Counted from the first letter of the stretch, positions 29,892-39,323 are shown. The stretch is DNA of 64,000 nt from CAVQMC01 sp963713505 (GCA_963713505.1 CAVQMC010000004.1:124001-188000), one strand, 5' to 3'. Notes: generated from the sequence alone by a model not told the origin. Program-made: numbers and translations.

Positions 29892-29922
29892 AAAGGGCAG
29901 TGATAATTTTATCCTGCCTTTT
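29892..29922 (+). terminator. Terminator after the barrel gene
   Basis: AAAGGGCAG pairs with CTGCCTTT with one bulge, followed by TCTTTAAT. It lies between convergent genes. Confidence 0.6.
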
Positions 29923-29924
29923 CT

Positions 29925-31080
29925 TTAATCTAATTTAGGAATGAATTTTATTTTTAAATTGATAATCTCACTTGGACTTCCGGTTCTAACCGGCGGACCC
30001 CAAGTTCCAACTCCGCATGAAATATAATATTGCGTAATACTTTTTTTCAAATATCCCCAGCTTTTTTCATAAATCATATTTGTAATGTAACCTAAAGGCC
30101 ACATTTGTCCGTAATGAGTATGTCCGGAAAGTTGCAGATCAACTTTATTTTTATCTGCATCTTCCAGGCCAAACGGAGTATGGTCCATTAAGATAATAGG
30201 ATAATTATTATCCACACCCTCCATTATTTCTTCAAGTTTCTTGCGATTATTTCCTGTGAATTGTTTTGCACTTCTGTCGTCTCTTGCGGCGACATAAAAA
30301 TTATTATCAATAAATGAACTCGAATCTCGTAATAAATTTATCCCGCATTCATTTATAAATTTAACCGATGGCTTGATTCCGTTTATAAATTCATGATTAC
30401 CTGTACATGCATAAACCCCGTATTTTGATTTTAACTTTTTAAATGGCGCGTTTAACTTATGTTTGAACAAAATATCAGCTTTATCATCAACTATATCTCC
30501 AGCGATAAAAATGATATCAGGATTCAAGCTGTTTACTTTTTCTACAATTTTGGTTATTAAAGAACCGTCATTAACAGGAGAAAGATGAATATCGGAAATT
30601 AAAGCTGCATTTAAATGATCAATTTTTGCTGACTTTTTAGGAAGCTGAATATTTAAATTTTTTACAATCGGATTTCTTGTATTTATATAACCTGCAGCAG
30701 AAATAATTAAAGTAATTACTAAAACAGACAATGCAGTAATTTGTTTTGCTGTTTCATAATTATTCCTAATAAAAGCAGGGAAAATATGAAATAAATTATC
30801 GGATAATCGTAAAATATCTATTAAGGACAATAGCCAAAATAAAATACAGCATAAATGCAAACCAGAATGAACCGATCCACATTAAAATTTCATACAAAAA
30901 TCCGGGGATATAAGATTGTAAAAATTTGGCAATTATATAAGAAAAAGAAAAAACTAAAAATACGATCAGGTAATAAGTTTTTAAGAAATGTAAATTATTT
31001 AAAGCCTGCCAGCCTCTAATAAATATATAATAATTTAGAGCGGAATAAACTGCAAAGAATATGGAAAAAAATATTACCAT
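29925..31080 (-). CDS. Membrane metallophosphoesterase, YkuE/YaeI-like (one frameshift)
   Basis: Protein of about 384 residues after correction. The N-terminal part has four membrane helices (about 1-20, 33-52, 66-92 and 115-135), followed by a calcineurin-like phosphoesterase domain with all metal motifs: SDIHLS, AGDIVDD, GNHE, LMDHTP and SGHTHYGQ. Relatives hydrolyse phosphate esters at the membrane, in some cases UDP-diacylglucosamine or phospholipid-type substrates. An extra C at about 30825 separates the membrane part from the enzyme; removing it gives AIVLIDILRLSDNLF. The next gene upstream is separated by a structured element. Confidence 0.85.
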
Positions 31081-31180
31081 GGCTTTAATTCGTTAAAAAA
31101 TTTTTGCAAGATAATCTAAATATTTTTGATATAAAATTTGCTTAAGAGGAATATGACGTAAAACAAATTTAAGAATTAAT

Positions 31181-31274
31181 ATAAAAAAGCCATTGTAAGT
31201 TCAGTTTATAAATTCAATATTTGGAGTGCAGTCAAATATCAAACAAACTCCCCTTAACTGAGCCCACAATGGCT
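31181..31274 (-). terminator. Large nested hairpin with T-tract (structured 3' element)
   Basis: Read on the minus strand, AGCCATTGT (31274-31266) pairs perfectly with ACAATGGCT (31196-31188), followed by TTTTTTAT. Inside, TCAGTT/AACTGA (31201-31206 with 31256-31261) and GGAGT/ACTCC (31223-31227 with 31247-31251) nest in order. An alternative ATATTTG/CAAATAT hairpin (31217-31223 with 31233-31239) excludes the GGAGT helix. It begins about nine bases after the stop of the dihydroorotate-dehydrogenase-like gene, so termination is the simplest role. Confidence 0.6.
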
Positions 31275-31282
31275 AAATAAAG

Positions 31283-32284
31283 TTAGTTAGTGTTACCTTT
31301 ATATGAATGAAGTATCTTCATATAATTAGCACGTTCAAATTGATCAGGTTCGTCAACATTCATATAACTCATACTTCCTCTCATCTGCTCAACAGATTCA
31401 TATTCATTTACTTCCATCCAGTATTTCATTTTATTCAATACATTTTCTATATGACCTATTCCAAACTTCAGCAGACTGGAAAGCATTTGTGTTACTTTTG
31501 CTCCGGCCATGATCATTTTTATTACATCTTTCTCTGTGTAAATTCCGCTTGTTGCAGCAAGATCCGCTTTTGTCCTATTATAAAGAATTGCAATCCATCT
31601 TAACGGCAGTCTTGCAGCCATTGGAGTGCTTAATAGAACATTCGGAACTACTTCTAAATTATCAAGATCAATATCCGGCTGGTAAAATCGGTTAAACATC
31701 ACCAGGCCGTTTGCTCCTGCATTAACTAATTGATCAGCCATCCATGCAACGGAACTGAAGAAAGGATGCATCTTTACTGCAATAGGAATATTTACATTTG
31801 ATTTTACAGATTTAACAATATCAATGTAGATTTGTTCAACGTCTTTACTTGATTTGTTTAATTCTGTTGCCAGTAAATAAATATTTAATTCTAAAGCATC
31901 TGCTCCTGCTTCTTCAATCTTTTTTGCATAGTCAACCCAGCCGCCTAATGATTTACCGTTTAAGCTTGCTATAATAGGAATATCAACTGCTTCTTTAGCT
32001 TTTCGTATATGCTCAAGGTATTCTTCCGGTCCAACCTTAAAATCGAATGGTTCCGGAAAATAATTTAAAGCTTCGGCATAACTTTCCTGATGATTAGTTG
32101 TTCTGTTGAATAATTCCAAAGAGTCCTGCTCAATTTGTTCTTCGAACAAAGAATATAATACCACCGCTGAAGCACCGGCATCTTCCATAGCTTTTATGTT
32201 GCCGATATCTTCCGATAATGGTCCGGCAGAAGGTACAATTGGATTTATCAACTCTAAACCCAGATAATTTGTTCTTAAATCCAT
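31283..32284 (-). CDS. Dihydroorotate dehydrogenase-like flavoprotein
   Basis: FMN-binding TIM-barrel protein of 333 residues. LRTNYLGLELINPIVPSAGPLSE at the N-terminus, IIASLNGKSLGGWVDYAKKIEEAGAD and AVKMHPFFSSV resemble class 1 dihydroorotate dehydrogenases (PyrD), but the C-terminal glycine-rich FMN-phosphate loops are changed (VTQMLSSLLKFG). Such PyrD-like proteins are usually encoded beside nifJ and may be an accessory oxidoreductase rather than the pyrimidine enzyme. It starts about 48 bases after nifJ ends, in the same direction, and is followed by the structured element. Confidence 0.8.
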   Translation of the reverse strand: MDLRTNYLGLELINPIVPSAGPLSEDIGNIKAMEDAGASAVVLYSLFEEQIEQDSLELFNRTTNHQESYAEALNYFPEPFDFKVGPEEYLEHIRKAKEAVDIPIIASLNGKSLGGWVDYAKKIEEAGADALELNIYLLATELNKSSKDVEQIYIDIVKSVKSNVNIPIAVKMHPFFSSVAWMADQLVNAGANGLVMFNRFYQPDIDLDNLEVVPNVLLSTPMAARLPLRWIAILYNRTKADLAATSGIYTEKDVIKMIMAGAKVTQMLSSLLKFGIGHIENVLNKMKYWMEVNEYESVEQMRGSMSYMNVDEPDQFERANYMKILHSYKGNTN

Positions 32285-32331
32285 TAGCTTTCCTATTTAA
32301 TTTTATTTTCTAAATATATTATTAACTATTT

Positions 32332-35300
32332 TTATTCTTTACTGTTGTTATCAGATTCGGCCAATTTTTCATAAACTTTCCATTTATCAGCAACATCTTC
32401 CTGAGCTTTAATCATTAAATCTTCAGCAAGATCGGGATGAGATTTTGTAAGCATCTTATATCTTGTTTCCATATATGCGTAATCTTTTAACGGTATCTTT
32501 AATCCTTTTGAATCAAGTTTAAATGGATTCTTACCTTCTTTAATTAATTCGGGGTTGTATCTGTAAAGCTGCCAGTAACCTGAATCAACAGCGGCTTTTT
32601 GATTTCTCATTCCTCTGCCCATATCAATTCCGTGAGCAATACAGTGACTATAAGCAATAATTAATGAAGGTCCGTCGTAAGCTTCGGCTTCTAAAAATGC
32701 CCTTACAGTATGAGTATCGTTTGCGCCCATAGCAACTTTAGCTACATAAACATTTCCGTAAGTCATCGCCATTAAGCCAAGATCTTTTTTAGCCATCGGC
32801 TTACCGGCAGCGGCAAATTTGGCAACTGCTCCTCTCGGAGTTGCTTTTGACATCTGACCGCCTGTGTTTGAATATACTTCCGTATCAAGAACAAGAATGT
32901 TTACATTTTTACCGGAAGCTAATACATGATCAAGTCCGCCGTAACCAATATCGTAAGCCCAGCCGTCGCCGCCCATGATCCAAACAGATTTTTTAACAAG
33001 ATAGTCAGCAAGGCTTAATAAATGTTTAAGGTCATCTGTGTTGCCGTTCGACTGACCTTTTAATAAATCATTTATCTTTTGATTTAGCACTTTTACTCTT
33101 TCTCTTTGTTCATATATTCCGGCTTCATCTTTTTGATCTGCATTCAACAAATCAGTAACAAGCTGATCTCCTAAAACGGATGATAATCTTGTAACTAAAG
33201 TTTTTGCTTGAGAATTATGTTTGTCAATTGCCAGTCTGAAGCCGAATCCGAATTCGGCGTTATCTTCAAACAATGAATTAGACCAAGCCGGCCCTCTGCC
33301 ATCATTATCTACAGCCCATGGAGTTGTCGGTAAATTTCCGCCGTAAATCGAGGAACAGCCGGTAGCATTTGCAACAACTGTTCTGTCGCCGAATAATTGG
33401 CTAACTAGTTTAACATAAGGAGTTTCTCCGCAGCCTGAACAAGCTCCTGAGAATTCAAATAAAGGCTGTAAGAACTGGGAATCTTTAACCTTTGTAACAC
33501 TTACTTTTCTTCTGTCTAGTTCGGGAATAGTTAAGAAGAAATCCCAATTTTCTCTTTCCTGTTCTCTTAATGGAAGCTGTTCTTTCATGTTGATTGCTTT
33601 TAATCTGGTTTCTTTTTTGTTCTTAGCAGGACAAACATCAACACAAATTCCGCAGCCCGTACAATCTTCGGCAGCAACTTGAAGAGAATAAAGAAGGTTA
33701 TCACCATATTCTTTTGATCTGAACTTTGTAGCTTTAAAAGATTCCGGAGCATTTGCCATTTCTTTTTCATCAAATACTTTGGCTCTTATTGTTGCATGAG
33801 GACAAACAATTACACATTTATTACATTGAATACATACTTCTTCGTCCCAGACAGGAATTTCTAATGCGATATTTCTTTTTTCCCATTGAGCAGTTGCAGT
33901 TGGGAACGTACCGTCAGCCGGCATTTTGCTAACCGGCAAAAGATCACCATCTCCTGCAATAAGTTTTGCAGTAACATCCAGAACAAATTCCGGTGCTTTG
34001 CCTGAAACAGCAGGCTGCAATTGTGTTTTACTTGTAACCTTATCAGGTACTTTAACTTCATTTAAGTTTTCAAGAGTTCCATCAACAGCTGCAAAATTCA
34101 TTTGAACAATTTTATCGCCTTTGGCGCCGTAAGTTTTCTTAATGGAATTTTTAATTAATTGAATTGCTTCGTCTTTGGGGAAAATATTTGATATTGCAAA
34201 GAAACATGTCTGCATTATTGTATTAATTCTTGCGCCCATTCCGGTTTCTCTTGCTACTTTATAAGCATCGATTACATAGAATTTCATTTTCTTTGCAATA
34301 AGATCTTTTTGTACTTTCTCAGGTAATGAATCCCAAGCTTGTTCTTTAGGAACCATTGTATTTAATAAGAAAGTTGCACCTTCAACAGCATCTTTAAGCA
34401 TATCCATTTTTTCAAGAAAAACCTGCTGATGACATGCAATAAAGTTTGCTTTATTTATAAGATAAGTTGATTTGATTTCTTTTGGACCAAATCTTAAGTG
34501 TGATACGGTTGTGGAACCTGACTTTTTAGAATCATAAACAAAATATCCTTGTGCAAAGTTGTCTGTTCCTTCACCGATTATTTTGATGGAATTTTTATTT
34601 GCACCAACAGTTCCGTCGGCACCTAAACCGTAAAATTTCCCGCGGAAAGTTTTTTCGGATTCAACTGAAAATGCAGGATCGAAATCTAAACTTGTATTTG
34701 TTACATCATCATAAATTCCAACTGTAAAATGATTTTTAGGCTTATCTTTTTTCATTTCATCAAATAAACCTTTAATCATTGCGGGATTAAATTCTTTTGA
34801 TGATAAACCGTATCTTCCGCCGATAATTTTTGGATATTCAAATTTTAATTCGCCGTTTACATGTTTTTCTGAAATTGCATTTACAATATCAAGATATAAA
34901 GGTTCGCCTGCAGATCCGGGTTCTTTTGTTCTATCTAAAACACCAATTACCTTCGTTGTTTTGGGAAGAGCATCAATAAAGTGATCAATAGAAAATGGTC
35001 TGTATAACCTTACTTTTATAACACCGACTTTTTCTTCTTTGTTTACTAAGTAGTCAACTGTTTCGTGGGCAGCTTCCGCACCCGAACCCATGATTATAAT
35101 TACTCTTTCAGCATCGGGAGCACCAAAATAATCGAATAATTTATATTGTCTTCCGGTTATTTCTGCAAATTTATCCATTTGTTTCTGAACTATATCCGGG
35201 CATGCAATGTAAAAAGGATTTACTGTTTCTCTTCCCTGAAAGTAAACGTCAGGGTTCTGAGCGGTTCCTCTTAAAACAGGATGGTCCGGAGACAAACCTC

Positions 35301-35916
35301 TTTTTCTATGAGCAATAACCAATTCATCATTAACCATCGCTTTCATATCTTCTTGTGTCAACTGTTCAATTTTCATTACTTCGTGAGAAGTTCTAAAACC
35401 ATCAAAAAAGTGAAGAAAAGGAATTCTGGATTCCAATGTTGATGCTTGAGCGATTAAAGCAAAATCCATAACTTCCTGTAGTGAGTTTGAAGCCAGCAGA
35501 GCAAATCCGGTAGATCTTGTTGCCATCACGTCACTATGATCGCCAAAAATTGATAATGCTTGTGCTGCTATTGATCTTGCAGAAACATGAAATACTGTAG
35601 ATGTCAATTCACCGGCTATTTTGAACATATTAGGTATCATTAAAAGGAGACCTTGTGAAGCAGTGAATGTAGATGTTAAAGCTCCGCTTTGTAATGCACC
35701 GTGAACCGAACCGGAAGCTCCGCCTTCACTTTGAAGTTCGCTTACCGAAGGAGTTATTCCCCAGATATTTTTTTTATCTTCTGCTGCCCATGCATCACAC
35801 CATTCTCCCATTGGCGAAGAAGGCGTAATCGGGTATATTGCAATAACTTCGTTCGTATTATATGCTACGTACGCAGCGGCTTCGTTTCCGTCAATTGTTA
35901 CTTTTTTTCTTTCCAT
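32332..35916 (-). CDS. nifJ: Pyruvate:ferredoxin (flavodoxin) oxidoreductase
   Basis: Single-chain enzyme of 1,194 residues that converts pyruvate and CoA to acetyl-CoA and CO2 and reduces ferredoxin. Domains in order: pyruvate-binding domains I-II with YPITPSSPMGE, a gamma domain (KFYGLGADGTVGANKNSIK), two ferredoxin-type clusters (CIQCNKCVIVCPH, CTGCGICVDVCP), the proximal-cluster region with SGACSGCGETPYVKL, and the thiamine diphosphate domain with GGDGWAYDIGYGGLDHVLAS and LDTEVYSNTGGQ. All cluster cysteines are present. It indicates anaerobic or microaerobic carbon metabolism. The gene is intact over 3.6 kb, unlike many neighbours. Confidence 0.96.
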   Translation of the reverse strand: MERKKVTIDGNEAAAYVAYNTNEVIAIYPITPSSPMGEWCDAWAAEDKKNIWGITPSVSELQSEGGASGSVHGALQSGALTSTFTASQGLLLMIPNMFKIAGELTSTVFHVSARSIAAQALSIFGDHSDVMATRSTGFALLASNSLQEVMDFALIAQASTLESRIPFLHFFDGFRTSHEVMKIEQLTQEDMKAMVNDELVIAHRKRGLSPDHPVLRGTAQNPDVYFQGRETVNPFYIACPDIVQKQMDKFAEITGRQYKLFDYFGAPDAERVIIIMGSGAEAAHETVDYLVNKEEKVGVIKVRLYRPFSIDHFIDALPKTTKVIGVLDRTKEPGSAGEPLYLDIVNAISEKHVNGELKFEYPKIIGGRYGLSSKEFNPAMIKGLFDEMKKDKPKNHFTVGIYDDVTNTSLDFDPAFSVESEKTFRGKFYGLGADGTVGANKNSIKIIGEGTDNFAQGYFVYDSKKSGSTTVSHLRFGPKEIKSTYLINKANFIACHQQVFLEKMDMLKDAVEGATFLLNTMVPKEQAWDSLPEKVQKDLIAKKMKFYVIDAYKVARETGMGARINTIMQTCFFAISNIFPKDEAIQLIKNSIKKTYGAKGDKIVQMNFAAVDGTLENLNEVKVPDKVTSKTQLQPAVSGKAPEFVLDVTAKLIAGDGDLLPVSKMPADGTFPTATAQWEKRNIALEIPVWDEEVCIQCNKCVIVCPHATIRAKVFDEKEMANAPESFKATKFRSKEYGDNLLYSLQVAAEDCTGCGICVDVCPAKNKKETRLKAINMKEQLPLREQERENWDFFLTIPELDRRKVSVTKVKDSQFLQPLFEFSGACSGCGETPYVKLVSQLFGDRTVVANATGCSSIYGGNLPTTPWAVDNDGRGPAWSNSLFEDNAEFGFGFRLAIDKHNSQAKTLVTRLSSVLGDQLVTDLLNADQKDEAGIYEQRERVKVLNQKINDLLKGQSNGNTDDLKHLLSLADYLVKKSVWIMGGDGWAYDIGYGGLDHVLASGKNVNILVLDTEVYSNTGGQMSKATPRGAVAKFAAAGKPMAKKDLGLMAMTYGNVYVAKVAMGANDTHTVRAFLEAEAYDGPSLIIAYSHCIAHGIDMGRGMRNQKAAVDSGYWQLYRYNPELIKEGKNPFKLDSKGLKIPLKDYAYMETRYKMLTKSHPDLAEDLMIKAQEDVADKWKVYEKLAESDNNSKE

Positions 35917-36238
35917 TTCTATTCCGTTGTTTTATAATTAAATTTCGCCAATGATTTTAACCTGAACTTTGCCAAATATTATACCATAAAAAAAGTGCAA
36001 ATTTTAGCCATTTTAGCATGATTTTTGTCATTTCTGAAAAGATAAATTATTATAATTTATATTGATTCTTGCTTTTGAGAATAATTATTAGGCTCAATTT
36101 TTTACCTGAAATTTGAGTAAATAATTGTGAAACTTTAATTGATTTATTAAATAGTTTTTATACAATTATTGGCATTATTACTTGCTTTTTATAAGCTATT
36201 TAATGTTATTTTATTTCGAAATATTTATATATTAAAAA
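35917..36238. other. Intergenic, about 320 bp, very AT-rich
   Basis: No coding frame. It should contain promoters for nifJ (leftward) and the repeat protein (rightward). TTGGCATTATTACTTGC at about 36169-36185 resembles a sigma-54 site but the spacing between GG and GC is one base too long. Confidence 0.5.
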
Positions 36239-36526
36239 ATGGCTAAAATTTATACTACCGTTCATCATCCTGACGGTTATACCGGTCTTCCGATTTACGA
36301 AATAAAAAAAAATAAGGTTTTTACAACAATGCTTCATGAATCGGGATTTACGGGCTTGCCATGGTTTGAGATCCATGCCAGAAAACTTTATAATACGCTT
36401 TATAATCCTGATGGATATAGTGAATTTGCATGGTATGAAATGGTTGGATATAAAATTTATACTACAATTCATCATCCCCAAGGTTACCAGCCTTTACCCT
36501 GGTTTGAAGTCAGAGATACACGCTGA
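36239..36526 (+). CDS. Small protein of four 23-residue repeats
   Basis: Not a family I recognise. The 95 residues are almost entirely four head-to-tail repeats of exactly 23 residues (starting at residues 3, 26, 49 and 72), with consensus K-[IVL]-[YF]-T-T-x-x-H-x-x-G-[YF]-x-x-L-P-[WI]-[FY]-E-[IVM]. A typical unit begins KIYTTIHHPQGYQPLPWFEV. There is no signal peptide, no Cys and no strong RBS (ATG 36239 follows an A/T-rich leader). The aromatic, Gly- and Pro-rich units suggest short beta hairpins stacked into a small barrel or blade. It lies alone between nifJ and rpoD. Confidence 0.65.
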   Translation: MAKIYTTVHHPDGYTGLPIYEIKKNKVFTTMLHESGFTGLPWFEIHARKLYNTLYNPDGYSEFAWYEMVGYKIYTTIHHPQGYQPLPWFEVRDTR

Positions 36527-36702
36527 CTTTTAATTTATTGCTCCAGTTAACATAATATTTCAAAACGGCATTTTAACGTAGATTTTTTATGCAATCGGTC
36601 ATATCATTATGATTAAGAATTGATATTTATGCTTATTTTTTTATTCATTATAGATTGCATGATTAATTTAATTGGAAAAAAATGCAAAGGAGATGATATA
36701 AA

Positions 36703-37560
36703 GTGAAAATAACTAAGCAATTCACAAATAGAGAAAGTAAATCACTAGATAAATATTTTCAGGAAATTGGAAAAGAATCTCTTCTTACAGCAGAAGAAGA
36801 AATTGAATTAGCTAAAAAAATTAGAGATGGAGATAATGTTGCAGCAGAAAGAATGGTAAAAGCAAATTTAAGATTTGTTGTAAGTGTTGCTAAACAATAT
36901 CAAAACCAAGGATTGCCTTTGGGAGATCTAATAAACGAAGGAAACATGGGTTTGATTAAAGCCGCTAAAAAGTTTGATGAAACAAGAGGATTCAAATTTA
37001 TTTCCTATGCAGTTTGGTGGATAAGACAATCTATCCTTCAGGCAATTGCAGAACAATCCAGAATGGTCAGACTTCCGTTAAATCAAGTAGGTACTTTAAA
37101 TAAATTAAACAAAGCTTATAATAAATTGGAACAGGAATTTGAACGCAGACCGAGTATTTCGGAAATTGCCGAGGAATTGGAAATGGAACCTTCCGATGTT
37201 AATCAATCTTTAAAATTTTACAGAAGGCATGTTTCTATGGATGCGCCTGTTAAACAGGATGATGACAAGCATGTTCTTAAAGATTTAATTAAAAATGATC
37301 AGCAGCCTTCTCCGGATACAAACTTAATGCAGGAATCATTGAGGAATGAAGTTGAAAATGTTTTAACTTCTTTAAATGACAGAGAAGCAGATGTTCTTAA
37401 ATTATATTTTGGAATTGAAGGTGAACGGCCTTCTACTTTGGAAGAAATTGGTGAAAGATTTAATTTAACCCGCGAAAGGGTTAGACAGATAAAAGAAAAA
37501 GCAATTAGAAGTTTAAGACATTCAGCCCGTACAAGAGGTTTAAGAATATATCTAGGTTAA
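36703..37560 (+). CDS. rpoD: Primary RNA polymerase sigma factor (RpoD/SigA, Bacteroidota type)
   Basis: Sigma-70 factor of 285 residues, the short form without region 1.1 that is typical of Bacteroidota. Region 1.2 begins SLDKYFQEIGKESLLTAEEE; regions 2.1-2.4 include NLRFVVSVAKQYQNQGLPLG and FISYAVWWIRQSILQA; region 3 and region 4 (FGIEGERPSTLEEIGERFNL, RERVRQIKEKAIRSLR) are complete. The start codon is GTG 36703, set by AAGGAG ten bases upstream; no better ATG is in frame. A strong hairpin terminator follows six bases after the stop. Confidence 0.95.
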   Translation: MKITKQFTNRESKSLDKYFQEIGKESLLTAEEEIELAKKIRDGDNVAAERMVKANLRFVVSVAKQYQNQGLPLGDLINEGNMGLIKAAKKFDETRGFKFISYAVWWIRQSILQAIAEQSRMVRLPLNQVGTLNKLNKAYNKLEQEFERRPSISEIAEELEMEPSDVNQSLKFYRRHVSMDAPVKQDDDKHVLKDLIKNDQQPSPDTNLMQESLRNEVENVLTSLNDREADVLKLYFGIEGERPSTLEEIGERFNLTRERVRQIKEKAIRSLRHSARTRGLRIYLG

Positions 37561-37565
37561 AATAA

Positions 37566-37590
37566 AAAGCCGGTCTAAAAAACCGGCTTT
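37566..37590 (+). terminator. Intrinsic terminator of rpoD
   Basis: AAAGCCGGT (37566-37574), a seven-base loop, then ACCGGCTTT (37582-37590): a perfect nine-pair stem directly after the stop codon. Confidence 0.8.
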
Positions 37591-37603
37591 GATTTGGAGG
37601 AAC

Positions 37604-37645
37604 ATGAGAAAGAAACTTATTAATATTTCAATATTTTATAATTAA
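37604..37645 (+). CDS. Possible 13-residue leader-type frame
   Basis: GGAGGAAC precedes an ATG that opens a 13-codon frame encoding a basic peptide (MRKKLINISIFYN) and stopping with TAA. The RBS is as good as any in the window, but so short a frame could be chance or the start of a lost gene. It lies between the rpoD terminator and the epimerase gene. Confidence 0.2.
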   Translation: MRKKLINISIFYN

Positions 37646-37800
37646 AAGTTTTAATTAATAAACTTAAAAAATTTTTCTGGATCATTATTTGAAATGCATA
37701 AGTGAAGCTATGGTAATTTTTATATAGTGTCAAGAATTTTTTTTAATTTCGATTGTTAAACAACAATATTGATATTACAAATTAACCCGCAAAATCTTTA

Positions 37801-38613
37801 ATGAACATAAGCATAATAGGCTGCGGCTGGCTGGGCTTACCTTTAGCCGAATTATTAATTTACAAGGAACACGTTGTGAAGGGTTCAACTACACATCGTG
37901 AAAAACTTGATCTGTTATCTTCTAAAAACATTAGACCTTTCTTAATAAATTTAAATCCGGATGAAACAATAGGAAATATTAATGGTTTTTTTGAATCGGA
38001 TATCCTGATTATCAATATTCCTCCCGGAAGAAAAGACGATATTGTTACTTTTCATCCGGCACAAATAAATTTTTTAATTGATCAAATTAATAATTCAAGA
38101 ATTAAAAAAGTTTTATATATCAGTTCAACATCAGTTTATGGAAACGAGAATAAAATCTTAACTGAAGAAGATGAAACTAACCCGGAAACTGATTCAGGAA
38201 AAGCTCTTTTCATTTCAGAAAATTTATTGAAGAAGGAGGATGGGTTTGAAACTACAATTGTAAGGTTCGGCGGATTAATTGGTAAAGATAGAAATCCCGC
38301 TAAATATTTTGCCGGCAGAAAAAATATTTCGGGCGGAGATATTCCTGTTAATCTTATTTATTTAGATGACTGCCTGGAAATAATTTATCAAATTATTGAC
38401 AAAAATATATGGGGAACTGCATTTAATGCATGTGCAGATGAACATCCGGCAAGATCGGAATTTTACACATTAGCAGCGGGGAAATTAAATCTTGAAAAAC
38501 CAATGTTTATTAAGGGAGAAAAAAACTCATTTAAAATTATTAATTCTAACAAACTAAAAAATACATTGGATTATAAATTTAAATTTCCGGATCCGATGAA
38601 ATTCTTCGACTAA
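37801..38613 (+). CDS. NAD(P)-binding nucleoside-sugar epimerase-like protein (extended SDR)
   Basis: Soluble Rossmann protein of 270 residues. The N-terminal ISIIGCGWLGLPLAELL is a GxGxxG dinucleotide site; LYISSTSVYG supplies the SDR Ser and Tyr region, though the expected YxxxK is replaced (the region reads GKALFISENLLK), so catalysis may differ. It resembles the YeeZ/GalE-like group of atypical SDRs whose substrates are unknown. It ends four bases inside the convergent Cys-Pro repeat gene, so the stops overlap. Confidence 0.75.
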   Translation: MNISIIGCGWLGLPLAELLIYKEHVVKGSTTHREKLDLLSSKNIRPFLINLNPDETIGNINGFFESDILIINIPPGRKDDIVTFHPAQINFLIDQINNSRIKKVLYISSTSVYGNENKILTEEDETNPETDSGKALFISENLLKKEDGFETTIVRFGGLIGKDRNPAKYFAGRKNISGGDIPVNLIYLDDCLEIIYQIIDKNIWGTAFNACADEHPARSEFYTLAAGKLNLEKPMFIKGEKNSFKIINSNKLKNTLDYKFKFPDPMKFFD

Positions 38614-39005
38614 GTACTTTTAACTTTTAATGTTCTTAACGGAATAATTTCTTTGGTTTTTTCCTTTTCATTTTTCTGCTGATTTAAATAAGGACATTCC
38701 GAAGCATTCCCTTTTTTACCTTTTAAGTACGGACATTCATTTGAACTGCCTTCCTTATTTTTCATGTATGGACATTCGCCGGAAGCATTTTCTTTTTGGC
38801 TATTTAAATAGGGGCATTCATTTTCCGAACTTTTCTTTAAGCTGTTTAGAAACGGACATTCACCTTTATTTGCTTCAATCATTTGCTGCATGTAAGGACA
38901 AGCCGAAATAGCCTGTAAATTCGAAACTTCTTTTTCATGATTATTGTTATAAGTAAAACTGAAACTAAATAACAATACAAATGCAAAAGCAATTAACTTT
39001 TTCAT
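38610..39005 (-). CDS. Exported Cys-Pro-[Tyr/Phe] repeat protein
   Basis: Not a named family I recognise. The 131 residues comprise a signal peptide (KKLIAFAFVLLFSFSFTY) and six repeats centred on CPY[LM] or CPFL at about Cys 36, 50, 64, 78, 91 and 104, spaced 13-14 residues and mostly preceded by Glu. The linkers are Lys/Glu/Asn/Ser-rich and probably unfolded until metal or cofactor binds. Cys-Pro followed by an aromatic is the heme-regulatory-motif type of ligand, so extracytoplasmic heme or metal binding is a reasonable guess. There are no other Cys. It stands alone, convergent with the epimerase. Confidence 0.7.
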   Translation of the reverse strand: MKKLIAFAFVLLFSFSFTYNNNHEKEVSNLQAISACPYMQQMIEANKGECPFLNSLKKSSENECPYLNSQKENASGECPYMKNKEGSSNECPYLKGKKGNASECPYLNQQKNEKEKTKEIIPLRTLKVKST

Positions 39006-39290
39006 GTTTTTCTCCCTTAATATATTTTAATAAACGAATGATGTTCTGAATATAAAATACAAAAAATATTGTTTAAGTAAAGGGCCAGATAAAAGGATTT
39101 GACGATTAACAATCGGTTAATTTGTTAGTATAAAAAGTTTTTAGACTGAAATAAGCAAATTAAAATTATAAATTTTTCAATCATTAGTGTAACTAAGTAA
39201 ACTTAGTATCTTTGTGGTTAAATAAGTTCCTCGGTAATTAGTTATTAACCGCTAAGCCACTTAGGTAAAAAAATAAATTGTTTAAAGTTC
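39006..39290. other. Intergenic region holding a palindromic repeat
   Basis: No gene is seen in about 285 bases. It contains the palindromic element at 39200-39266 and leads into the terminator of the M49 gene. Confidence 0.6.
39200..39266. repeat. Palindromic TTAACC-CTAAG repeat, copy 1
   Basis: Left arm CTTAGTATCTTTGTGGTTAA faces right arm TTAACCGCTAAGCCACTTAG. About 16 of 22 positions pair, so the whole folds into one imperfect hairpin. A related element lies at 56322-56405. Similar CTAAG/GTGGTTAA palindromes are dispersed in many environmental genomes. Confidence 0.6.
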
Positions 39291-39314
39291 AGCCGCTGCA
39301 AAAGTGCAGCGGCT
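39291..39314 (-). terminator. Terminator after the M49-type peptidase gene
   Basis: AGCCGCTGCA and TGCAGCGGCT form a perfect 10-bp stem with an AAAG loop. It lies nine bases past the minus-strand stop and has A/T-rich flanks on both sides. Confidence 0.7.
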
Positions 39315-39323
39315 TTTAACTTA

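Noticed and set aside
36169..36185. Sigma-54-like promoter TTGGCATTATTACTTGC before the 23-residue-repeat gene
   Set aside because: There are 11 bases between GG and GC instead of 10. In AT-rich DNA a near match is expected by chance, so I do not list it as a promoter.
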